Source: Myxococcota bacterium
GTDB taxonomy: Bacteria; Myxococcota_A; UBA9160; SMWR01
Assembly: GCA_022447545.1 (NCBI GenBank)
Contig: JAKVBI010000001.1
Location: 1-64,000, forward strand
DNA length: 64,000 bases
Reading direction: 5' to 3'
This document shows, piece after piece, positions 45,336-54,417 of the stretch (its first letter is position 1; each line of letters opens with the position of its first letter). The notes beneath the pieces were generated by a model. It ran no database searches and was not told where the DNA came from. It was given only the letters and a program-made list of their open reading frames with translations. The translations under genes and the position numbers were made by a program.

Positions 45336-46124
45336 ATGCCCACCTTGGAATCAAACGGGGTCGAGCTTCACTGGCAACAATTCGGCCAGGGCAGCCCGGT
45401 GATTCTGGTGCACGGATTCGGTGAATCGGCCGAGCGGATGTGGGTAGAGACGGGTTTCGCCGAAGCTTTGGTCCAGGCAGGTCATCGCCCGATCGTCTTT
45501 GACCTGCGTGGCCACGGCAAGAGCGACAAGCCGCGAGAAGCCGGCGCCTACCACATCGACCTGCTCACCCAGGACCTGGCCAACGTGGCCCGGGCCGCAG
45601 GGGCGCCCCGAGCTCACTACCTGGGTTTTTCAATGGGAGCCGAACTCGTGTTCCGCCGCCTCCTAGAGGTCCCCGAATCTGCCTTGGGGAGCATCCTAAT
45701 CGCCATGGGACGCCCCGTGATGCGCCCCCGGCGCAAGGCGACAGCCCTCTCCGTCGAAGCTCTTTCCACAGACGATCCATCGTCGCTCCATCCCATGCTG
45801 CAGAAATTGCGCAGGATCCACGAAGGCTCCGGCAACGACCTTCCGGCCCTCACCTCTTTATTGCGCGCGGAGATCAAACGTGTCCCCCTGACACCCGAAC
45901 AGATCGCCTCCTTTCGCGTGCCTGCCCTGTTCATTTCCGGCGAGAAGGAGCAGGTGGTTGGAGACGCCCAGGTCCTGGCCGACCTCGTGGTGGGTTCCCA
46001 AGTCAAACGAATCCCCGGCGCAGACCACGACGCTACCCCTCGAGCACTGCGGGCACGTGAACTCGCCATCGAGTTCATCACAGCGACGAATTCGAAGACT
46101 CCACTGCCTCAGGAGGCTTCATGA
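45336..46124 (+). CDS. Alpha/beta-fold hydrolase
   Basis: 262 aa. Oxyanion HGFGES, RGHGKSDKP, nucleophile elbow LGFSMGAEL (GxSxG, Ser), acid near SGEKEQVV, and catalytic His in PGADHDATPRA: a complete triad. Related to epoxide hydrolase/haloperoxidase-like esterases; substrate unclear. The ATG at 45336 has GGGA upstream. The SDR gene starts on its stop codon (ATGA), so the two products probably act together. Confidence 0.9.
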   Translation: MPTLESNGVELHWQQFGQGSPVILVHGFGESAERMWVETGFAEALVQAGHRPIVFDLRGHGKSDKPREAGAYHIDLLTQDLANVARAAGAPRAHYLGFSMGAELVFRRLLEVPESALGSILIAMGRPVMRPRRKATALSVEALSTDDPSSLHPMLQKLRRIHEGSGNDLPALTSLLRAEIKRVPLTPEQIASFRVPALFISGEKEQVVGDAQVLADLVVGSQVKRIPGADHDATPRALRARELAIEFITATNSKTPLPQEAS

Positions 46125-46915
46125 TCGACCTGGCCCACAAAGTCGCCATCGTCGCTGGAGGCGGTCGTGGCATTGGTGAAGCCACGGCCCACAAGCTGGC
46201 GGCTGCGGGTGCATCCGTGGCCGTCGTAGACGTCAAACCCCACCGCGCCGAACGGGTCGCCAATGCCATCGAAAAAACCGGAGGCAGGGCACTTCCCATG
46301 AAAGTCGAGTTGCGGAATGACGACGAGGTGCGTGAGCTCATGGCCCGAACCTGCCGCGAACTCGGAGGCATCGACATCCTGATCAACGTCGCAGGCGGTC
46401 TGCACAGCTACGCAAAATGGGATCGCATGGCAACGTGGAGCGACGAACAGTGGGACGATGCCATGGAGCGCAACCTCCGCTACGTCTTCTCGACCTGCCG
46501 AGCCTGCGTGAACGTCATGCTGGACCAGGGCCGAGGAGGGACCATCGTGAATATTGCGTCACTGAGTGCCCAAAGAGCAGCATCGATGCACTCGGGCTAC
46601 GGGGCCGCCAAAGCAGGCGTCGCGAACCTGACGATGAGCCTCGCCGCCGAGTACGGGGCCGATGGCATCCGCATAAACGCCATCTCACCAGGTTCGATCC
46701 TCACTCCGGCAACAGCAGCCGTGAACCCCCCTGAGAGGATTGCCGAATACCGGAACCTCGTACCCCTGGCCAGGATCGGACAACCCGACGACATCGCGGG
46801 TGCCGCTGTCTTCCTCGCCTCGGACCTCGCCGCCTATGTGACTGGGCAGGTTCTCATCGTCGATGGAGGGGCCTCGATTGCCTTTCCCCTCCCCCTTCCG
46901 GCGAGTTCCACATGA
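46121..46915 (+). CDS. Short-chain dehydrogenase/reductase (SDR)
   Basis: 264 aa classical SDR. Cofactor motif GGGRGIGEA, NVAG, catalytic Ser in IASLSAQ and Tyr/Lys in SGYGAAKAG, then NAISPGSILT and the C-terminal DGGAS. Asp37-like VVDVKPHR favours NAD(H). Oxidises or reduces an alcohol/ketone, likely on the product of the hydrolase gene it overlaps by four bases. Confidence 0.95.
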   Translation: MIDLAHKVAIVAGGGRGIGEATAHKLAAAGASVAVVDVKPHRAERVANAIEKTGGRALPMKVELRNDDEVRELMARTCRELGGIDILINVAGGLHSYAKWDRMATWSDEQWDDAMERNLRYVFSTCRACVNVMLDQGRGGTIVNIASLSAQRAASMHSGYGAAKAGVANLTMSLAAEYGADGIRINAISPGSILTPATAAVNPPERIAEYRNLVPLARIGQPDDIAGAAVFLASDLAAYVTGQVLIVDGGASIAFPLPLPASST

Positions 46916-46927
46916 GCCCGATGGCGA

Positions 46928-48397
46928 TCAGCAGTCCCCCAACTCGATTCCGTTGAGCAGCGCATTGCGCAGCTCCCGCGGATCGAGAACGTCGTCGACC
47001 CCGAGGCGATCGGCCATCCGATACGGGCCCGACCGCTGTTCCTCCTCCACCCGGTTTTGAGTCTCCGGATCGAGCTTCGCCGAACGCCCACCACTCCCAG
47101 CGGGCATGGCGGCTGCATTCACACCGGGAAGTGAGAAGGTCAAACTCTGGTGATCAAAGGGAGTCCCCGCCATGGTCACCATCCCGAACCCAAAAGCTTT
47201 GCGCATGTTGACGTGGATCTTCTTGTTTGTGAGCCGCCTCTCTGCATGAAACATTTTCCCACCCCATTTCAAGATGCCCTCGCGCTCCGCCCGCGTTCCG
47301 GCCATGACACCCGGATTGTCGGCAAGAAAGATCACCGGAAGCCCGAAATTTCCGACCACATCGAGAAAGTCGGTTGCCTTGATGGCCGCCGCGCTGTCGA
47401 CGGCGCCGGCACCGATTGACGGGTCATTCGCAACCACTGCGACGGATCGCCCTCCCAGAAATGCAAGTGCCGTAACCAGACTCCGTCCATAGCGGGGTTG
47501 GATCTCGAACACACTGGCCTCGTCGAAAACCAGATCGATCACCTTACGCATCGAATAGGGTTGGCGGTCGTTCGGCGGAATGATGTCGAGCAACTCGTCG
47601 ACCAGGCGCGGTTTCGTATCCGTTCCATCACAACGGGGGGGCGTGCCCTCTCGATTTTGCGGAAGGTAGGAGAGATAGCGACGCGCCATCTCGATGGCGC
47701 TGGCGTCATCCCCCGCAACGTTGTGGGCGGATCCCGCGATCTCGGTACAGATCTTCGCTCCCCCGAGTTCTTCCTTGGTGACATCCTCGCCAAGCGCGGC
47801 TTTCACCAGGGGTGGCCCACCCGTGAACATCGAAGCGCTGGAAGTCATGATCACGAAATCGCTCAGTGGTGCAGCCAACGCTCCATGACCCGCAGAGGCT
47901 CCCATGACCATACAGACCATCGGCACGTGCCCAGAGAGATCCGCCATGGCGAGCAAATCGTTTGGTGCCCGTCCGTCGTGAACGGCCGTCAACCGGTGGC
48001 CCGCACCCTCGAGCATCATCACAAGCGGTATGCGCTCCCGCATGGCGATCTCCGCCACCCGGTAACGCTTGGCTGAGCCCGGCCCTCCGATGGAGCCACC
48101 CATCACACTGAAGTCCTCGACCCCCGCAACCGCCGACCGCCCAGCAATGCGCCCAGTACCGCAAACGAAGGCGTCCGCTGGAATTCCCTCCACATTGCCA
48201 CCCAGGGCGCCGATCTCGACGAAAGTCCCGGGATCAAAGAGACACTCGATGCGCTGACGGGCATCGAGCTTCCCCCGAGAGTGCATGAGACGCTCGACAC
48301 GCTCCGACCCTCCCATCGCCTTCGCCTCTGCACGCCGCTCTTCGAGCTGGCTGAGCAGGGGCTCCCATTTATCCCGGTGGCTTTTCTTGGGGCTCAA
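46928..48397 (-). CDS. Acyl-CoA carboxylase carboxyltransferase (beta) subunit
   Basis: 489 aa. Tandem crotonase-like halves: AVAGVEDFSVMGGSIGG, GGARxxxG-like EGAGHRLTA, ASAGHGALAAP and the second-half LADNPGVMAGTRAEREGILKWGGKM, as in propionyl-/methylcrotonyl-CoA carboxylase beta chains, which transfer CO2 from carboxybiotin to acyl-CoA. No biotin carboxylase or biotin carrier gene lies in the window, so the partner is elsewhere. TTG start with AGGAG ten bases upstream. Last gene of the long minus-strand catabolic run. Confidence 0.9.
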   Translation of the reverse strand: MSPKKSHRDKWEPLLSQLEERRAEAKAMGGSERVERLMHSRGKLDARQRIECLFDPGTFVEIGALGGNVEGIPADAFVCGTGRIAGRSAVAGVEDFSVMGGSIGGPGSAKRYRVAEIAMRERIPLVMMLEGAGHRLTAVHDGRAPNDLLAMADLSGHVPMVCMVMGASAGHGALAAPLSDFVIMTSSASMFTGGPPLVKAALGEDVTKEELGGAKICTEIAGSAHNVAGDDASAIEMARRYLSYLPQNREGTPPRCDGTDTKPRLVDELLDIIPPNDRQPYSMRKVIDLVFDEASVFEIQPRYGRSLVTALAFLGGRSVAVVANDPSIGAGAVDSAAAIKATDFLDVVGNFGLPVIFLADNPGVMAGTRAEREGILKWGGKMFHAERRLTNKKIHVNMRKAFGFGMVTMAGTPFDHQSLTFSLPGVNAAAMPAGSGGRSAKLDPETQNRVEEEQRSGPYRMADRLGVDDVLDPRELRNALLNGIELGDC

Positions 48398-48529
48398 CTT
48401 GATACGTCTCCTGAGGTAATCGTGACCTCGGACATTCTGTCACAACCAGCAGAACACCCCAAGCGAGACGGAAGGGAGCCGGCTCCACCGGTTCCGTGCT
48501 CTCCAGTCGATGGTTCGAGGCGATCCGCT

Positions 48530-48997
48530 CTATCCCCTTGGCAACTGGGTGGGATCGACGCCATCGGCCCATTCGAAACACTGCACCTCGATCATCATGG
48601 GCAACAGGAAACGCACGTAAAAGGAATGGAGCTTGACGGCGCGAAAATCCTCCGTCTTTGCCTCGATGATCTCGACACGGGAGTCCCTTTCGCGATACGC
48701 CTTGGCGCGCTCGATCATTTCCTGCAATTCCTCGGGTTTGGATACCGACATGCCAAAGTGATCGAGACTGGGGCAACGCATGGGCTCATCGTCGGCCACC
48801 AGGAAGACAAATTGGTCGTTCCGATAGGCGCGGAGTACAAAGACCTCGCCCTCGCGGGTCATGGTGGGCATCTCGACCCAACCAAACACCTCACCGTAGA
48901 AATCCAATAGTTCGCTGCGCCCATTCGCATCGATCGTAGAAGCCGGAACACTCATGGCAACGTGGTTGAATCTGGGTAGGGATCGAGTTTCAGACAC
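48530..48997 (-). CDS. VOC (glyoxalase/bleomycin resistance/dioxygenase) superfamily protein
   Basis: 155 aa, two beta-alpha-beta3 modules. Metal-ligand candidates are His in RFNHVAMSV, His in SLDHFGMSV and Glu in MMIEVQCFEW, the H/H/E set of VOC enzymes such as methylmalonyl-CoA epimerase and extradiol dioxygenases. Beside a carboxyltransferase an epimerase role is attractive but unproven. GTG start with GGAGG five bases upstream. Confidence 0.82.
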   Translation of the reverse strand: MSETRSLPRFNHVAMSVPASTIDANGRSELLDFYGEVFGWVEMPTMTREGEVFVLRAYRNDQFVFLVADDEPMRCPSLDHFGMSVSKPEELQEMIERAKAYRERDSRVEIIEAKTEDFRAVKLHSFYVRFLLPMMIEVQCFEWADGVDPTQLPRG

Positions 48998-49021
48998 GGC
49001 TTCCTCCGCTTACTGGATGGG

Positions 49022-50074
49022 TCAGAGCGAGGGGGACACCAGGACCTTCCCCGCAATCCTTCCGGCAGCGAGGTCCTCACAGGCTCCCAGCATCGTATCG
49101 AGGGACACATCCGTGGAATGAATGAGATGTTCCGTGGGCAGCGCGCCCGACGAAAGTAAATGCATCGCCTGCTCGAAGCCATCGTCGTCGTAATTGTAGG
49201 CTCCGACGACGGTCAACTCATTGAGCAGGACACGGTTCCAGGCCAAGGGGGGCTGATCCATCCCCGTTCCCACGAGCACCAGAGTCCCGGCACGACCCAG
49301 GCCACACAGCGCCGCCTCGAATGCCTGGCCCTTACCCGAACATTCGAAGGCAACGTGGGCGGCGCCCTCGCTGATCACGAACGGGGATGAGTGAACTTCG
49401 AGAGACTCGGGCTCGGTCACGTGCGAAGCGCCCAGCCTCAACGCGAATTCACGCCGGGCCGCTGACGGCTCACTCACGACAATTTCATGGACTCCCCGAG
49501 CCTTCAGCGCCGCAACCACGAGTGCGCCAATGGCTCCAGCGCCGGTCACGAGGGCGCGTTGTCCCTCGCGCACACCACTCAGAGTCATGGCGTGCAAAGC
49601 CACGGCCAGCGGCTCGCACAGAGCGGCCTCTCGCAGATCGAGAGATTCGGGAACCGCGACCAACCGATCGGCCTCCACGCACACGTACTCGGCGAAAGCC
49701 CCCTGGAATTCGTCGACCCCTGGTGCGGAACGTCCAGAACACAGCCCCTGCCGGTTCCGCCGACAGGCCTCACAGCGCCCGCAGCCGGGCTCGCCCCCCC
49801 CCACCACTCGGTCTCCCACCGACCAAGCAGAAACCTCTGAACCAACGGCAACGATGGAGCCCGAGTATTCGTGGCCACCGATGGAGTCCGGTCGCCCCCA
49901 TCCGTCCATCACGAAATGCAGATCCGTTCCACAGATCCCACAGTGACTGACTCGGATCAGAACGTCGCGGGGGCCTACCCCGGGAATCGGTACGTCGGCC
50001 ACCTCGACCGCTCGTCGCCCACGACAGACGGCAGCACGCATGGCCGAACCGACGGGCTCGGATCCCTGAGGCAC
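49022..50074 (-). CDS. Zinc-dependent medium-chain alcohol dehydrogenase
   Basis: 350 aa MDR. Catalytic zinc ligands in SHCGICGTDLH and GGHEYSG; structural zinc lobe GCGRCEACRRNRQGLC with four Cys; Rossmann GAGAIGALV. Sorbitol/threonine-dehydrogenase-like. The GTG at 50074 directly follows the MaoC stop (TGAGTG), which implies coupling; an ATG at 50041 is the alternative. Fits oxidation of a hydroxyacyl intermediate made by the hydratases of the same run. Confidence 0.93.
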   Translation of the reverse strand: MPQGSEPVGSAMRAAVCRGRRAVEVADVPIPGVGPRDVLIRVSHCGICGTDLHFVMDGWGRPDSIGGHEYSGSIVAVGSEVSAWSVGDRVVGGGEPGCGRCEACRRNRQGLCSGRSAPGVDEFQGAFAEYVCVEADRLVAVPESLDLREAALCEPLAVALHAMTLSGVREGQRALVTGAGAIGALVVAALKARGVHEIVVSEPSAARREFALRLGASHVTEPESLEVHSSPFVISEGAAHVAFECSGKGQAFEAALCGLGRAGTLVLVGTGMDQPPLAWNRVLLNELTVVGAYNYDDDGFEQAMHLLSSGALPTEHLIHSTDVSLDTMLGACEDLAAGRIAGKVLVSPSL

Positions 50075-50563
50075 TCAGCTGGGCTTGGGCTGATAGAGGC
50101 TGATCATGCTGTAGATGAGCGCTGGGCGGTCGCTGCCCACCGCGTGGACCGCTACCTCCTGCTCGATTCGCGTCCCCTTCTTACCCGCCTCCACAGATAC
50201 CAGACGAGAATGCGCGTGAACCTTCGCTCCAGCCGGAACCGGGGCGAGAAAACGCAACTTGTCCGAGCCGTAGTTGGTCACGTTTCCAAACCCCACCACC
50301 ACGTAGGGGGGCTCTTCCTGGGCACTCAACTGGGGCAAAAGGCTGAGGGTCAAAAAGCCATGCGCGATGGTCGTCCCGAAGGGGCTTTCACGTTTCGCCC
50401 GTTCTGTATCGAGATGGATCCACTGATGGTCTCCAGTGACATCAGCGAACTGATTGATCATCTCCTGCGTCACCTCGACCTCTTTTCCAAACGGCCCGAA
50501 TTCCTCACTCACGTGTTTCTGTAGCGAAGCGATATCGTCGAATTCGATCTTCTCGGTAGCCAT
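50075..50563 (-). CDS. MaoC-like (R)-hydratase/dehydratase
   Basis: 162 aa single hotdog. The hydratase-2 motif is complete: FADVTGDHQWIHLD with catalytic Asp and His, then AKRESPFGTTIAHGFLTLSLL. Hydrates an enoyl-CoA to 3-hydroxyacyl-CoA. ATG has GGGAG six bases upstream. Lies between acyl-CoA ligase and alcohol dehydrogenase, immediately upstream of the latter. Confidence 0.93.
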   Translation of the reverse strand: MATEKIEFDDIASLQKHVSEEFGPFGKEVEVTQEMINQFADVTGDHQWIHLDTERAKRESPFGTTIAHGFLTLSLLPQLSAQEEPPYVVVGFGNVTNYGSDKLRFLAPVPAGAKVHAHSRLVSVEAGKKGTRIEQEVAVHAVGSDRPALIYSMISLYQPKPS

Positions 50564-50612
50564 GCTCTGCTCCCTTGCCTGTGGTTTCGGGCGGTGCGTT
50601 GGCCCGATGATC

Positions 50613-52283
50613 CTACGGAGCCGTCACCCCGTAACGATGCCCTTCGATCTCCAGGGCCTCACGCTCGATCCGCTGGACGACAGCCTCGCGAAACGGAGCG
50701 ACCTGGACTTTCTGGGTGGCCGTGTACTGGAGCTCGTCGTCCTCGAACACGAGGACGAGCTTGGGAATCTTGTATGCAGAGAGCCGTGCCCGCAGATAGG
50801 AACGAACCTCTTCCGGGTCGACCTCGGCCCCCTCGTTCCGCGACACCCCCAAGACCACCACTTCGCCGAGCAACGGATGGGGCATCCCCACCGCGACGCC
50901 ATCGTGAACCCCCGGGCAACCGGCAACACAGCGCTCGATTTCCAGAGGTGAGACATTGGCGCCGCCCGTCTTGATGACGTTGGAAAGCCGGCCGGTGAAG
51001 TGCAAATAGCCCTCTTCGTCGAGAGTGCCTTCGTCTGCGGTGTGGAAGAACCCTTCGTCGTCGAGATAACTCTCGGGTTGGACCTTGTAGTAACCACGCA
51101 TGAAGGTCACGCCCTTGACGATGATTTCACCTGATTCACCCGTGGGCAGAGGGTGCCCGGTCTCCGGATCGACGACGCGAATCACCATTCCAGGCAGAGG
51201 GCGCCCGCTCGTGGCGTGCCGGATGTCCGCAGACGTATCGGCAGGCAGCATGCTGGCCAGGGTGAAGGTCTCGGATAATCCGTAGGAAGAGCCCACACCG
51301 TAGACGTCCTCCTTCGCTCCCAGCAGATCTCCCAGGGGTCCCGATGACTCGACCTTGATCAGCTTCGAGAGATCCGTCGATGCGGCATTCGGATGCTCGG
51401 CAATTGCACTCTGCTGGTGGACCCAAGCATGGAGGGCCGTGGCACCGTGCTCACTCATGATCTTCAGCGCAGAGCCGGGCTCGAAGATTTCGTCCAGCAA
51501 CAAGCACGCCCCGGAGGCGAGAGTGCCGCACAGCGACATGGCGAGACCTGCCCCCCAGAAGAACGGATACGCGGTGTAGACACGATCATCGGCTTCGTAA
51601 CGCAACAACTCCGAGAATCGGCGCCCCTGCAAGACGGCCGAACGCTGGGCGTGGAGTACACCTTTGGGGTTGGCAGTGGTTCCCGACGTATAGATGATGA
51701 TCCCGTCGTCGGACGATTCCACCTCCGCGCAGGCAGCCGTGAGCAACTCGTCGGCCACGTCGGCGCCATGAGCGATCAGGTCGGACCACGTCTCGACCCC
51801 GCCCCGCGGCTCCTCGAGATTCAGCGAGAAGACTCGTCGAAGCTGGGGGAGACTCGGCACTCGAAGCCGACCTGGAATGCCCGATTCGATTTCGGGGTGT
51901 GACGCCAAAAGCCCATCCAGGTACTCGTGCCGCAGAAGTCGGTCCTGCATGAGGAGCACGGAGACATCCCCGTGACGCAGGATGTAATCGGTTTCTTCCG
52001 GATTCGCGAAGGTGTTCACAGGCACGAGGACCGCACCCACCATTTCGATCGCGAACGCGCACACCGCGAACTCGAAGCGGTTGGACATGAGAATCCCGAC
52101 GCGTGAACCCTTGACGACCCCCGAGCCCATCAAGCCCCGGGCGAGAAGACGCACCTCGCGGTCGAACTCCGCGTAAGTCCACGTCCGCCCCTCGAAGACG
52201 ATGGCAGCACGCTCAGAATGAGATGCAACCAGATCTTCGAGGAAGCGGCCGAAAGTGAGCCTCGGGTCATCGCTCTCGATCAA
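50613..52283 (-). CDS. AMP-dependent acyl-CoA synthetase/ligase
   Basis: 556 aa ANL enzyme. IIYTSGTTANPKG P-loop, SSYGLSETFTL, hinge LDEEGYLHFTGR, VIKTGGANVSPLEIE, and a C-terminal Lys in YTATQKVQVAPF in the position of the catalytic lysine. TTG start 12 bp after the FAS1-like dehydratase stop. Presumably activates the pathway substrate or a later acid. Confidence 0.92.
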   Translation of the reverse strand: MIESDDPRLTFGRFLEDLVASHSERAAIVFEGRTWTYAEFDREVRLLARGLMGSGVVKGSRVGILMSNRFEFAVCAFAIEMVGAVLVPVNTFANPEETDYILRHGDVSVLLMQDRLLRHEYLDGLLASHPEIESGIPGRLRVPSLPQLRRVFSLNLEEPRGGVETWSDLIAHGADVADELLTAACAEVESSDDGIIIYTSGTTANPKGVLHAQRSAVLQGRRFSELLRYEADDRVYTAYPFFWGAGLAMSLCGTLASGACLLLDEIFEPGSALKIMSEHGATALHAWVHQQSAIAEHPNAASTDLSKLIKVESSGPLGDLLGAKEDVYGVGSSYGLSETFTLASMLPADTSADIRHATSGRPLPGMVIRVVDPETGHPLPTGESGEIIVKGVTFMRGYYKVQPESYLDDEGFFHTADEGTLDEEGYLHFTGRLSNVIKTGGANVSPLEIERCVAGCPGVHDGVAVGMPHPLLGEVVVLGVSRNEGAEVDPEEVRSYLRARLSAYKIPKLVLVFEDDELQYTATQKVQVAPFREAVVQRIEREALEIEGHRYGVTAP

Positions 52284-52295
52284 CGCAATCTCGAT

Positions 52296-53474
52296 TCAGG
52301 GCTCGGGCAGCTGGACCTTGGCGATTCCCTTGGCCATGACCGCATCATCCTGGTTCGTCATATTGATGGCGATGGTGGCAACGGGCCCCACGGCAGAGGA
52401 GGAATGCTCGATCTGCGTCACTTCGCCGTCGATGTAGGTCATGTCCCCAGTCAATGCCGGAGCTCGGTACTGCATGTTGCTGTGGATGATGAAGCACCAC
52501 TCTCCACCCCAGTTGGTGATGTAGTCGAGGATCCACGTCCCCATGGTTGCCCCATACCCGTAGCCACGAGGCATGCCAATCAGCTGCGCGTAGCGCTCCT
52601 GAACGTGCCCGCGAGAGGGACCGTGATACAGACCATCGCCGTAGGTCGGGTCGATCTTGGCACCTTCCTTGTCACGAGACATCTCAGGAAGCCAGCCCGA
52701 TTCGCTATGGGAGCTGGTACCGAAATCGAGCCACGACCCCCAGACGGTCATCAAATACGAACGCCACTCGGTCGTGAAGCTCATCAAAGTGTGGGGACCA
52801 ATCGGACGCCGCGGAAGTTTGTCACCCTCTTTCACAAAGAGGCGCTTCTCGTGCCCGAGTTCACGGAAGCTCTGGTAGTACGCCATCTTCTGCTTCTCGA
52901 TGTCCGCGAGCTCCTGGTCCGTCCACGTGCGCTCCACGTTGTCGGCGAACAGCCCCTTCTTGCGCGCGTTCTCCGCGAGATAACGAACCGAGGTCGATCG
53001 CTGCTTGCAAACCACTTCGCCGCCATCATTGATGTAGACGGTATCTCCGCGCGAAAACATGGTGGGACCGGAGAAGCTGGTATCGGTGACCTTGTAGTCA
53101 AACAGCATGCGCTCCTGGGTCACGCGATCGCCCGGCTTGAAGCGCGGTCCGTTGAACCACCACTCGTCACCCCCGAAGATCATGTGCTGACCGGGAATCA
53201 CGCCCTGGATGGCGGGGCCCGCACCGTGGCTCGTGTCCGTACAGACTGCAAAAGATTGAGGAGCCGTTATCTCACCGAACCGACCCTCTGATGCGTAGTC
53301 CTCGTCGTAGTAGAGGGGGTTCGGGTTCTGCATCCCCTGCGCCCAGCGCCGGATGTCGTTGGAAACGATGGGATCCTTGAGTCGACCGCCGCCCAGCGGG
53401 ATCCCGACCCAGCGCTCGACGTCGCTGGTGTCCAATTCAACCATTCCATCTTCTCGTTGATTAGCTTCGCTCAC
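52296..53474 (-). CDS. FAS1-like dehydratase domain protein (double hotdog)
   Basis: 392 aa. N-terminal hotdog with RRWAQGMQNPNPLYYDEDYA and FKPGDRV (FAS1-like dehydratase/MaoC N-domain) and a C-terminal hotdog with RAPALTGDMTYIDGEVT. Such proteins pair with MaoC partners as heteromeric enoyl-CoA hydratases for bulky substrates; the MaoC gene at 50075 is a candidate partner. GTG at 53474 with AGGAG seven bases upstream. A 15-bp palindrome lies 64 bp upstream. Confidence 0.82.
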   Translation of the reverse strand: MSEANQREDGMVELDTSDVERWVGIPLGGGRLKDPIVSNDIRRWAQGMQNPNPLYYDEDYASEGRFGEITAPQSFAVCTDTSHGAGPAIQGVIPGQHMIFGGDEWWFNGPRFKPGDRVTQERMLFDYKVTDTSFSGPTMFSRGDTVYINDGGEVVCKQRSTSVRYLAENARKKGLFADNVERTWTDQELADIEKQKMAYYQSFRELGHEKRLFVKEGDKLPRRPIGPHTLMSFTTEWRSYLMTVWGSWLDFGTSSHSESGWLPEMSRDKEGAKIDPTYGDGLYHGPSRGHVQERYAQLIGMPRGYGYGATMGTWILDYITNWGGEWCFIIHSNMQYRAPALTGDMTYIDGEVTQIEHSSSAVGPVATIAINMTNQDDAVMAKGIAKVQLPEP

Positions 53475-53538
53475 TAGTCTTCTCCTAACGGGTAACTGAA
53501 CGCGGATTCTCGCGCGGCGGCTTAGTCTATTGCAACCA

Positions 53539-53553
53539 TCAATCTCAGATTGA
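53539..53553. promoter_or_regulatory. Palindrome, possible operator
   Basis: TCAATCTCAGATTGA: two perfect 7-bp arms around one base, in the 100-bp gap between the oxidoreductase beta gene and the FAS1-like dehydratase gene. Size and symmetry fit a repressor site; no clear promoter elements were found beside it. Confidence 0.35.
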
Positions 53554-53574
53554 GGCACTTCGGGCCAGTTTCTT

Positions 53575-54417
53575 CTAGTCCTTGGCGGCACCGCGTTCCC
53601 GAAGTTGCTCCGTGGTGGTCAGGACGCCGTCCGCCTTGAGCTCACCCGTCACGTGGACCTCGCCCATCACTTCGTTCAGGTATTCGGGCCCCTTTGCGGT
53701 CGGAATGAACCAGCCGGTGGGGCACATGGTGAGCACCTCGACGAAAGAAAAGCCCTCGCCGCGGGCTTGACTTTCAAAGGCTCGCTTGAGCATACGTCCA
53801 GTCGAAGCCACACCTGCGGCGCTGTGCACGGAGCCACGGGCCGCATATGCGGTGCCCTGGAGCTGTGCGAGCAGATCTCCAATCAGAATCGGGTAGCCGT
53901 GATACGCGGCATCACGTCCGTCGAGGGAGTTCTTCGTGCGCTGGCCCAGCACCGTCGTGGCTGTCATGTGCCCACCCGTCTCGCCGAACACTCCATTGTT
54001 TAGAAGAATGCAGGTCACACTCTCACCCCGGGCCGCCGTGTGGATGATCTCCTGCAGGCCCTCGTTCACCATGTCACCGTCGCCTTGGAGCGTGAAAACC
54101 ATGGCCTCGGGGCGCATGCGCTTGACCCCCGTGGCCAACGAGGGGGCTCGACCGTGGAGTGCCTGCACCAGATCGACATCGAGAGTGCTCCCGAAGGCCG
54201 TGTAGCAACCAATCCCCAATACACCAATGGTCCGCTGCTGAGCCGCGAGGGATTCGAGAGCCTCGAGCATCATGCGAACCACCAGAGGTTCACCACAACC
54301 GGGGCAGAGGTGGTGATTTTCCTTGAGAAGAAGCTCGGGCTTGAGGGCACCGACCTTCTTCGACGGCTCGGCCGGCGGCACATCGGTTCGAAGCGTGTTC
54401 GAGATCGAATCAGGCAT
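53575..54417 (-). CDS. 2-oxoacid:ferredoxin oxidoreductase, beta (TPP-binding) subunit
   Basis: 280 aa. N-terminal HLCPGCGEP with Cys ligands, the TPP/Mg motif LQGDGDMVNEG ... NNGVFGETGGHMT, and C-terminal TMCPTGW. It forms the catalytic heart with the alpha subunit, decarboxylating a 2-oxoacid to acyl-CoA while reducing ferredoxin. ATG at 54417, with GAGGAG upstream, overlaps the alpha stop by eight bases. Confidence 0.92.
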   Translation of the reverse strand: MPDSISNTLRTDVPPAEPSKKVGALKPELLLKENHHLCPGCGEPLVVRMMLEALESLAAQQRTIGVLGIGCYTAFGSTLDVDLVQALHGRAPSLATGVKRMRPEAMVFTLQGDGDMVNEGLQEIIHTAARGESVTCILLNNGVFGETGGHMTATTVLGQRTKNSLDGRDAAYHGYPILIGDLLAQLQGTAYAARGSVHSAAGVASTGRMLKRAFESQARGEGFSFVEVLTMCPTGWFIPTAKGPEYLNEVMGEVHVTGELKADGVLTTTEQLRERGAAKD

